Source of the DNA: Ruminococcus flavefaciens
Lineage (GTDB): Bacteria > Bacillota > Clostridia > Oscillospirales > Ruminococcaceae
Reading direction: 5' to 3'
Assembly: GCA_015067005.1 (NCBI GenBank)
Contig: SVNH01000009.1
Span: 54,386-118,385, forward strand
Length of the DNA: 64,000 nucleotides
Of this stretch, positions 8,736 through 15,508 are shown piece by piece. A program made the position numbers and the translations under genes. The notes beneath the pieces were generated by a model. The model had not been told where the DNA came from, ran no database searches, and saw only the letters and a list, made by a program, of their open reading frames with translations. How positions within the stretch are numbered: the stretch's first letter is position 1; the number at the start of each line of letters is the position of its first letter.

Positions 8736-10331
8736 ATGATAACAGTAAGCAACGTCAGCGTACAGTTCGGCGGAACAACGCTCTTCAAAAACGTCAATCT
8801 CAAATTCACAAACGGTAACTGCTACGGCGTTATCGGTGCGAACGGTGCAGGCAAATCCACTTTCCTGAGAGTGCTCTGCGGCGAACTCGAACCGGCTTCG
8901 GGAGAGGTCGTGATGCCTAAGGAGGAGCGTCTGAGCGTACTCAAGCAGGACCATTTCGCTTATGACGAATACACAGTCCTCGATACCGTTATAATGGGAA
9001 ATCAGCGCCTTTACGACATCATGCAGGAAAAGGACGCTCTCTACGCTAAAGAGGATTTCTCGGAAGAGGACGGCGTTAAGGCTTCTGAACTTGAGGGCGA
9101 ATTCGCTGAGCTCAACGGCTGGGAGGCTGAATCCGATGCCTCTAAGCTTATTCAGGGACTCGGTCTGCCGGAGGACATTCTCTATCAGCAGATGGCAGGT
9201 CTTTCGGGTAATGATAAGGTCAAGGTGCTTCTGGCGCAGGCACTCTTCGGAAATCCGGACATAATCCTGCTTGACGAGCCTACCAACCACCTCGATATAG
9301 ACGCTGTAAAGTGGCTTGAGGAATTCCTCTCCGAGTATTTCGGTACTGTTATCGTAGTATCGCATGACCGTCACTTCCTCAACAATGTCTGCACCCACAT
9401 CGTGGACATCGACTACAACAAGATCAAGATGTATGTCGGAAACTACGAATTCTGGTACGAATCAAGCGCACTCATCCAGCGTATGATAAAGCAGCAGAAC
9501 AAGAAAAACGAGGAAAAGATCAAGGAACTCAAGGAATTCATTGCAAGATTCTCGGCTAACAAGTCGAAATCGAATCAGGCTACTTCAAGACGTAAGCTTA
9601 TCGAGAAGCTTACCGTTGAGGAGCTCCCGGCATCAAGCAGACGCTATCCGTTCATCGGCTTCGATATGGACAGAGAACTCGGCAAGGACGTTCTTCAGGT
9701 GGACGGCATCAGCAAGACCGTCGACGGCGTTAAGCTGCTCAATAACGTAAGCTTTACCCTCGGACGCACCGACAAGGTTGCTTTCATCGGTGAGAGCGAA
9801 CAGGCTATAACGATGCTCTTCAAGATTCTCATGGAAGAGGAACAGCCGGACGAGGGCACTTTCAAGTGGGGCGTATCTGTTACGACCTCTTATATGCCGG
9901 TCGATAACGGCGAATACTTCAACGGCTGCGAGCTATCTATCCTCGACTGGATAAGACAGTATTCCGTAAAGGACGAGACCGAGACCTATCTGCGCGGCTT
10001 CCTCGGACGTATGCTATTCTCCGGAGATGACGTATACAAGCCTGTTAATGTACTCTCAGGCGGCGAGAAGGTAAGGTGTATGTTCTCTCGCATGATGCTT
10101 TTCGGTTCAAACGTGCTTCTGCTTGACCGTCCGACCAATCACCTCGACCTTGAAAGCATAACCGCAGTAAATAACAGTCTCATCAACTTCAAGGGCGTTG
10201 TGCTGCTTTCTTCACATGACCACGAAATTCTTCAGACTACCGCAAATCGTATAATCGAGATAACGCCTGAGGGCTGTATCGACCGTCAGGGAACATACGA
10301 GGAATTTATTGAATTCAAAAAGAATATCTGA
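8736..10331 (+). CDS. ABC-F ATPase with one degenerate nucleotide site
   Basis: 531 residues from ATG 8736 (GGAGG upstream). The layout is NBD1, a charged linker (about 255-300) and NBD2, closest to the YkpA/YbiT branch of ABC-F proteins that act on the ribosome; there are no membrane segments. NBD1 has a good Walker A (GANGAGKST, 34-42) and Walker B with catalytic E181, but its signature is LSGND (156-160) instead of LSGGE/Q. NBD2 has an intact LSGGEK (440-445), but its Walker A is GESEQAITM (352-360) and the catalytic Glu is R465 in LLLDRPTNHLD. Pairing the two halves gives one complete and one fully decayed ATP site. It may be a translation factor or resistance protein; the exact role is unknown. 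Confidence 0.88.
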   Translation: MITVSNVSVQFGGTTLFKNVNLKFTNGNCYGVIGANGAGKSTFLRVLCGELEPASGEVVMPKEERLSVLKQDHFAYDEYTVLDTVIMGNQRLYDIMQEKDALYAKEDFSEEDGVKASELEGEFAELNGWEAESDASKLIQGLGLPEDILYQQMAGLSGNDKVKVLLAQALFGNPDIILLDEPTNHLDIDAVKWLEEFLSEYFGTVIVVSHDRHFLNNVCTHIVDIDYNKIKMYVGNYEFWYESSALIQRMIKQQNKKNEEKIKELKEFIARFSANKSKSNQATSRRKLIEKLTVEELPASSRRYPFIGFDMDRELGKDVLQVDGISKTVDGVKLLNNVSFTLGRTDKVAFIGESEQAITMLFKILMEEEQPDEGTFKWGVSVTTSYMPVDNGEYFNGCELSILDWIRQYSVKDETETYLRGFLGRMLFSGDDVYKPVNVLSGGEKVRCMFSRMMLFGSNVLLLDRPTNHLDLESITAVNNSLINFKGVVLLSSHDHEILQTTANRIIEITPEGCIDRQGTYEEFIEFKKNI

Positions 10332-10350
10332 TAATAAGGAGGTAATAATC

Positions 10351-10692
10351 ATGCCATTTATTGACGTAAAAACGAACGTGCCGGTATCAGTCGATAAGGC
10401 GGACATCATCAAGACCGCTCTCGGGCAGGCTATAACTGCTATCCCCGGAAAGTCCGAAAGCTGGCTTATGGTAGGCATCGAGCCTGAATACAAGCTGTGG
10501 TTCCGGGGAACACGCGATGCAGCGGCAATGGTCGAGGTCTCGGTCTACGGCGGGGCTTCTTCAAGCGCACTTTCAGCACTCACACGCAATATAACTGATA
10601 TAATAACACATCAGCTCGGTATCTCGGCAGACAGGATATACGTTAAGTATTCTGAGACCGAAAACTGGGGCTGGAACGGTTCAAATTTCTGA
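10351..10692 (+). CDS. MIF-like tautomerase
   Basis: 113 residues from ATG 10351, with AGGAGG upstream. It matches the macrophage migration inhibitory factor / D-dopachrome tautomerase family along its whole length. Pro2 becomes the catalytic N-terminal proline after Met removal; the family-like segments TNVPVSVDKA, ISADRIYVKY and the ending GWNGSNF are all visible. The family forms trimers with phenylpyruvate or hydroxyphenylpyruvate tautomerase activity. There is no signal peptide. It follows the ABC-F gene by 19 bases and precedes the secreted dockerin gene by 10, so all three may share a transcript. Activity on host MIF receptors is speculation. Confidence 0.85.
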   Translation: MPFIDVKTNVPVSVDKADIIKTALGQAITAIPGKSESWLMVGIEPEYKLWFRGTRDAAAMVEVSVYGGASSSALSALTRNITDIITHQLGISADRIYVKYSETENWGWNGSNF

Positions 10693-10702
10693 GGTGATCA
10701 AA

Positions 10703-12238
10703 ATGAAAAAGAGATTTATTGGGATAATGACTGCTGCTATGATAATGACAGCCTACGCTGCACCTGTTTATTACAGCGGAAACGTTAATAATTATGTAGT
10801 TCATGCAGGCTATGAGTGGTCAGGCAGCGAGTGCGATCCTGCACACGATACATCACGCAATGTTCAGAAGGAGGGCGTGGGAAATCCTTTCAATTTCGGT
10901 GAGAGAAATACTCCCGCAAACGCTTCGACCGCAGAGATACGCCAGATCAACCACAATATGACAGTTCAGGAGGTAAAATACGCCCTCTACAAGGAGATCG
11001 ACGAGCATTGGGAGCTCATTTCCAAGCGTCTCGGTCAGACAGAGCGCGAAAAGGTGTATGCGCTTTTCCTCGGACTCGGTACAAGAGAATCAACTCTCGG
11101 CGGCAACGGTGACGGTGCTGACATCGAGACTGCTCAGCAGGACGGCTTCGGCGTTAATCCTGCCCATGCCTATGGCACTATGCAGACCGCTGTTACTGCC
11201 TTCGCTGACTGTAACCCGACCTTCGACAAGGAAGATAATGTTCCGGAAATGTTCCAGTATACCTTTAACGAATCGAATTTCTATGATGCTATCGTTTCCA
11301 ACCACATGGGTATCAGAAAGATACTCCACTTCGCTGAGCTCTGCATAAACAAGCACGGAATGCACGGCTATCAGGTAGTAAGAAACTGTCTGAAGGGCTT
11401 CAATACCGGTTGGTGCGATATGGCTGAGGACGCAGGCGCTTACCGCACCTACGCTGACGAGATCTGCGCTATGGCTCAGTTCTATTACAATAACGGTCAC
11501 CTCTACGATAACGTTTTCACATGGACTGAATCTCCTGCCGCAGCTGCTTACCGTACCGATGACCGCTGGTCATGGTGGGGCGATACAGAGCCGAGTATGG
11601 ATCCGGTAAACGAACAGCCTACCGAGCCTGATACCGAACCTGATAAACAGCCGGATACTGAGCCGGATACTTCAACGGCTCATGAGATTTTTGAGTTTTA
11701 CGCAGTGTATTCCTATCCTGATAAGAAGGCTTACAAAACAGGTGAAGCACTTGACTTCACAGGTCTGAAGTTCTCCGGACTGAGCACTAGGGACGGCGAG
11801 GCATTACATCATTATACCGAAGATGATCTCAGCAGATTTTCATATATACTTATCACTGATAAGTCGGGAAAAGAGTTTTCAAAGGACGAATTCACAAGCC
11901 TTCCGGAAGGCGAATACACCGTAAGTATCACCGGATCTGCCGGCTGGTATTATTATTATAACCTTTGCAACGATCTTGATATTTCCTACAAGGTAACTAT
12001 CGGCGGAGACGGTATGAAGGGTGATGCCAACTGCGACGGATCAATAGATATGTCGGATGCTGTAATGGTAATGCAGGCTTCACTGAACCCGCAGAAGTAC
12101 GGCGAAAAAGGTACAAGTCCGGACTGCATCACTCCACAGGGCATGATAAATGCCAACGTTGACGGCAAAGACGGTATCGACCTCAACGATGCTCTGCTGA
12201 TACAGAAGTATTCGCTCCATATTATTAACAAATTCTGA
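10703..12238 (+). CDS. Secreted dockerin protein with lysozyme-like domain
   Basis: 511 residues from ATG 10703 (GAGGTG upstream) with a signal peptide. The region about 85-290 contains TRESTLGG and, 40 residues on, AYGTMQTA, the spacing and wording of the catalytic Glu and GxMQ motifs of lysozyme/lytic transglycosylase folds; this assignment is tentative. A Glu-Pro-Asp-Thr linker follows, then an Ig-like domain (about 335-430), then a dockerin with calcium loops GDANCDGSIDMSD and NANVDGKDGIDLNDA. It should sit on the cellulosome. Substrate could be peptidoglycan, chitin or another polymer. If the lysozyme-like reading is wrong, the N-terminal domain is simply unknown. Confidence 0.75.
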   Translation: MKKRFIGIMTAAMIMTAYAAPVYYSGNVNNYVVHAGYEWSGSECDPAHDTSRNVQKEGVGNPFNFGERNTPANASTAEIRQINHNMTVQEVKYALYKEIDEHWELISKRLGQTEREKVYALFLGLGTRESTLGGNGDGADIETAQQDGFGVNPAHAYGTMQTAVTAFADCNPTFDKEDNVPEMFQYTFNESNFYDAIVSNHMGIRKILHFAELCINKHGMHGYQVVRNCLKGFNTGWCDMAEDAGAYRTYADEICAMAQFYYNNGHLYDNVFTWTESPAAAAYRTDDRWSWWGDTEPSMDPVNEQPTEPDTEPDKQPDTEPDTSTAHEIFEFYAVYSYPDKKAYKTGEALDFTGLKFSGLSTRDGEALHHYTEDDLSRFSYILITDKSGKEFSKDEFTSLPEGEYTVSITGSAGWYYYYNLCNDLDISYKVTIGGDGMKGDANCDGSIDMSDAVMVMQASLNPQKYGEKGTSPDCITPQGMINANVDGKDGIDLNDALLIQKYSLHIINKF

Positions 12239-12256
12239 TAACGATACAAAACGAAA

Positions 12257-12276
12257 GCCTCACAGCAATGTGAGGC
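12257..12276. terminator. Hairpin after the dockerin gene
   Basis: GCCTCACA-GCAA-TGTGAGGC. No T-run follows on the plus strand. It is the inverted copy of the hairpin at 12435-12454. Confidence 0.5.
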
Positions 12277-12278
12277 TT

Positions 12279-12426
12279 CAGTCTGTCAATAAACCACATT
12301 TCGATTCTGTTATCAGCGGGCGACGGAACGTCGCCCCTACAAGGAACAACGGTATTTTGGCAAAATGTAGGGGCGGCGTTCCGCCGCCCTTGCTGCTTTT
12401 TATGTATAATCCGACTTTTTCGACAA
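12279..12426 (+). repeat. 148-bp palindrome-rich repeat, copy 1
   Basis: Reverse complement of 49885-50032 with five differences in 148 bases. It contains two hairpin units of the type GGGCGACGGAACGTCGCCC and GGGCGGCGTTCCGCCGCCC, each joined to a CCCTACA or TGTAGGG tail. It sits exactly between the two inverted terminator hairpins. Confidence 0.8.
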
Positions 12427-12434
12427 ATTGAAAA

Positions 12435-12460
12435 GCCTCACATTGCTGTGAGGCTTTTTT
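12435..12460 (+). terminator. Strong intrinsic terminator
   Basis: GCCTCACA-TTGC-TGTGAGGC followed by six T (12455-12460). This is the terminator with a proper T-run for the genes ending at 12238. Confidence 0.8.
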
Positions 12461-12464
12461 GCGG

Positions 12465-12508
12465 TGAGCTGAACAGCCCGTCCCCTCTGTCCTACGGACA
12501 TCCCCCGC
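12465..12508. repeat. Dispersed 44-bp intergenic repeat, copy 2
   Basis: Same-strand copy of 5659-5702; see that entry. It ends at the stop codon of the minus-strand MBL gene. Confidence 0.6.
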
Positions 12509-13375
12509 TTAATCCGAAGTGCTTACACTTACGGTGCAGCCGTTTGTAACGGCGGTTATATCGCCGTCATCGAAGGTCGTGAAGACCTCCGCGCCGTGCT
12601 CCTCAAGAAGCTTACGGGTATTCGAGGAATACTCCTTTTCCGAGGTGCTTACGACAGCGTATTCCGGTGAGACCTCATCGAGGAAGCTGTCGAGATTGGC
12701 TATTTTACGTCCATGATAGGGTACCTTCAGCAGATCGCAGCTGCCGATGTCCATGACCTCGGAAAGCCGCTGTTCCATAGCATCTGCTGCGAATATCATC
12801 GAAGTATCGTGGTAATCGAGACGCACAACGAGTGAAAAATCATTTTCATCATCCGGACCGTAATAGCTGCGTTCCGGCGCATATACCCTGTAATTCGCAC
12901 CGCCGAGCTCGAACTCCATATCCTCGCGCAGACATTTCAGTCCGATACCCTTAGCCCGCATAGCGCTGCGGAATTTTTCAAATTCGTCGCTTTTCTCATT
13001 GTAATCCGGACCAATAACGCTGCGAACGTCCATAAGCTCGATAAGCTTAGCCGCACCGCCTACATGATCCTTGTCGTAATGAGTGATAATAAGCTTGTCA
13101 ACGGTCTTGACGTCCTGCTTCTGGAGGAATTTCACAAGATCCTTGCCGTCATCCTTTTCGCCGCAGTCGATAACGGCGGTAGTTTCGCCGCTTCTGATGA
13201 CCATGCAGTCAGCCTTGCCGACGTCCATGAAGGTGACCTCGATCTCCGGGAATTCCTCAGAGCCAGAGCCGTTTCCGCCGTCGTTTCCGGAATCTCCCTT
13301 GCCGGACTTGCCTCCCTCGCAGGATACCGCAGCGGTCATGATAAGTGCAAGCGCGATAGCTGTTAAACGTTTCAT
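12509..13375 (-). CDS. MBL-fold lipoprotein hydrolase, ComEC-like
   Basis: 288 residues. The N-terminal signal ends in AAVSC, a lipobox, so the protein is likely lipid-anchored outside the membrane. The metallo-beta-lactamase fold is shown by DVGKADC, the metal motif HYDKDHVGG, a later FAADAM and VPYHGRK. It resembles the catalytic domain of ComEC and of stand-alone secreted ComEC-like hydrolases; many act on nucleic acids, but the substrate is not known here. Its ATG overlaps the stop of the upstream lipoprotein gene (ATGA), so the two are translationally coupled. Confidence 0.82.
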   Translation of the reverse strand: MKRLTAIALALIMTAAVSCEGGKSGKGDSGNDGGNGSGSEEFPEIEVTFMDVGKADCMVIRSGETTAVIDCGEKDDGKDLVKFLQKQDVKTVDKLIITHYDKDHVGGAAKLIELMDVRSVIGPDYNEKSDEFEKFRSAMRAKGIGLKCLREDMEFELGGANYRVYAPERSYYGPDDENDFSLVVRLDYHDTSMIFAADAMEQRLSEVMDIGSCDLLKVPYHGRKIANLDSFLDEVSPEYAVVSTSEKEYSSNTRKLLEEHGAEVFTTFDDGDITAVTNGCTVSVSTSD

Positions 13376-13974
13376 TTTGCTGCTCCTTCTGCCTCAGCGG
13401 ATTTTTTTGCCTTACAAGCCTTGCGAAGCTGCTCGGAGGTCCAGCCGTCGAATATTTTCCAGCCGTCGCCCTCAACGTAAGCCATACAAGCCTGAGTTTG
13501 TGTGTTTTTTTCGCTGCTGCCCGAATAGGAAGCGTCAGCCGTTATCTCGTAGCCCTCGCTCACGTTGACGCTGCTCTCATCGCATTTGAGGGAGTCCATA
13601 GTGTAATCGGCGCATAGGAAATACTTAGCGGCTTCGAGCGCCTCCGCGTCAAGAGGCTCGGACTCTATATCCGTTATCTCAAGGCGGGCATCCTCGCCGT
13701 ATTTTTTGATAAGACTGCGGAATTCATCGTAATCATCCCTGAGGGTATCCTCGATAGTTTTCCGCTGGTCGTCGTTCAGCTGGTCGATGAGGGAATCGAG
13801 GTAGAGGTACTTCATTTCCTTAGCCGCATCGAAGCTGTTATAGGTCTCAACGTAGTCGATGAAAGCCTTTTCGTAGTCCTTGCTGAACTCGCTGCTGCTC
13901 TCGCTTCCCGTAGAATTTCCGCAGGAGCAAAGGCACAGCATAGCAGCGGCAGCTGTGATAATAATCTTTTTCAT
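13372..13974 (-). CDS. Putative lipoprotein of unknown function
   Basis: 200 residues from ATG 13974 (GGGAG upstream); a longer frame reading is not supported. The signal ends in LCLCSCGN, a lipobox. The rest is acidic and helical with a C-terminal part (ACMAYVEGDGWKIFDGW) that resembles the small NTF2-like or DUF4878-like lipoprotein folds common in Firmicutes. I do not recognise a function. It overlaps the MBL gene by four bases and lies 83 bases downstream of the GHL10 gene on the same strand. Confidence 0.65.
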   Translation of the reverse strand: MKKIIITAAAAMLCLCSCGNSTGSESSSEFSKDYEKAFIDYVETYNSFDAAKEMKYLYLDSLIDQLNDDQRKTIEDTLRDDYDEFRSLIKKYGEDARLEITDIESEPLDAEALEAAKYFLCADYTMDSLKCDESSVNVSEGYEITADASYSGSSEKNTQTQACMAYVEGDGWKIFDGWTSEQLRKACKAKKSAEAEGAAK

Positions 13975-14057
13975 GGCAGATCTCCCGAATGTACCGCCAT
14001 AGCGATACCGTTTAATGACTAAATTATACCATGCGGCAGGGGAGTTGTCAATAAATT

Positions 14058-15224
14058 TCATTTATACAGCGCATATCCGTTCGCCGTGGAATTCTTCACA
14101 AGCTCTATCTGACGGCTGATGATGTCCGGCGACTCTATCCACTCATCCTCGCCGCCTGCGCCAGCCCATTTGTCGGCTTTTCCAAGCTTGTACTGCGCGA
14201 GCCCTATCACAAGACGCACTCCGGGAGCTGTCATGCTCTCCCACTGAGCGAGAGTTTCAGCAAACGGACTGCTTTCGTTCCTGAATCCGAAATATATCTG
14301 CGGCACGATGTAATCGCAGTAGCCCTCGTGACCTGCCCAGAGCCTTACATCCGCGAACTGCGAATCATAGTTCCCGGAGATGCTTCCCTGCGGACTTATG
14401 CCGAATTCAAGGCGTTTATCCGAAGCCTTTACCTCATCATACATAGCCTTTACAAGGCGGGTGCAGTTGGAAAGCCGCCATTCCGCGAGGTCATCCGCAC
14501 CGCTTGCGGCGAATCTTTCACTGTCGAACGAAGCATCAGCAGTGGGGTAGAAGTAATCGTCGATGTGGAAGCCGTCGACCTCATAACGCTGTGCTATCTC
14601 TCTGATGCAGTCCCTGAGAAGAGTTACAGTCTCGTCCGCTGCCGGATCGAGATACCACTTTCCGCCGACATTTACTGCGATGTGTCTTTCCGGCTGGAGC
14701 GTCCACTGCTTTATCACGAAATCATCGGGGAGAGCGTCCATAGTCTCTGCCGTCTGACACCTGAGCGGATTCAGCCATGCGTGAATGGAAAGTCCGAGCG
14801 CATGAGCCTCTTCGGTCATTATCTGGAGCGGATCGTAATCTCCGTCCCAGCTCGGACCTTTCGGGAATATGTCCGAACGGTAATAGGCATCGCCGTTCGG
14901 GTGGACGTGTACATAGACCGTGTTCACGGAATCAGCCTTCGCAGCCTCGAAGCGCCCTCTCACAGCACTGCGGAATTCCTCGGCACTTTTGCCCTTCATG
15001 TCGTCCTCATAGCGCATATACGGCAGCCATTCGCCTATCTGATGCCCGTAGTTGACTACTCTGCGCTGAGGTGCTTCGTCCGCGAACTGACCGATGTCCT
15101 GCTCATAATAGGTAGCCGCAACAGTAGCCGGAACAGTACCGCTCTGCTGCGGCTCTGAGGACACGCTCCGGCTGCATCCCGCAAGAAGCGGCAGCATTGC
15201 AAATATCACTGCTGTTTTTTTCAT
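14058..15224 (-). CDS. GHL10 (DUF187) family lipoprotein, YngK-like
   Basis: 388 residues. The signal ends in LLAGCS, a lipobox. The remainder matches the GHL10 / DUF187 glycosidase-like TIM barrel: NTVYVHVHPNGDAYY, IHAWLNPLR, YEVDGFHIDDYFYP and GISPQGS, which are hallmark strands of this family. Members are thought to be hydrolases of bacterial or plant glycans, but no activity is well established. The protein stops at GYALYK, somewhat shorter at the C-terminus than many relatives. Promoter elements are probably near 15245-15300; the hairpin at 15306-15376 separates it from the GH9 gene. Confidence 0.8.
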   Translation of the reverse strand: MKKTAVIFAMLPLLAGCSRSVSSEPQQSGTVPATVAATYYEQDIGQFADEAPQRRVVNYGHQIGEWLPYMRYEDDMKGKSAEEFRSAVRGRFEAAKADSVNTVYVHVHPNGDAYYRSDIFPKGPSWDGDYDPLQIMTEEAHALGLSIHAWLNPLRCQTAETMDALPDDFVIKQWTLQPERHIAVNVGGKWYLDPAADETVTLLRDCIREIAQRYEVDGFHIDDYFYPTADASFDSERFAASGADDLAEWRLSNCTRLVKAMYDEVKASDKRLEFGISPQGSISGNYDSQFADVRLWAGHEGYCDYIVPQIYFGFRNESSPFAETLAQWESMTAPGVRLVIGLAQYKLGKADKWAGAGGEDEWIESPDIISRQIELVKNSTANGYALYK

Positions 15225-15305
15225 TCGATCACCTTCCGGGAAAATTGGATTCGATAACTCTTTTGTCAGATTTGCTGAGCCAACGTTCGCAATTGACTAT
15301 TTTAC

Positions 15306-15376
15306 CACAAACACTCAGCCGGTCAAGACTAAAACAAGCGCCGTAAACGGCGGTCTTGACAGTCCTCGTGTTTGTG
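15306..15376. other. Three-stem nested hairpin
   Basis: CACAAACAC (15306-15314) pairs with 15368-15376, GTCAAGAC (15322-15329) with 15353-15360, and CGCCGT (15339-15344) with 15347-15352. The three perfect stems are coaxial. It lies between the GH9 terminator and the start of the GHL10 gene and could be a second terminator or a structured leader. Confidence 0.6.
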
Positions 15377-15468
15377 ATCTGGGGCAATTACGCAAACGTC
15401 CAGCCGCTATCGACCGCAAAAAAATTATATACTCGAATATTATATGCCGGAAAAGTCACCGGGATTCT

Positions 15469-15498
15469 AAAAAAGGACAGACCTTTTACGGTCTGTCC
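15469..15498 (-). terminator. Intrinsic terminator of the GH9 gene
   Basis: Read on the minus strand: GGACAGACC, six-base loop, GGTCTGTCC and six T. Nine perfect base pairs. Confidence 0.88.
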
Positions 15499-15508
15499 CT
15501 TAGAGTTA

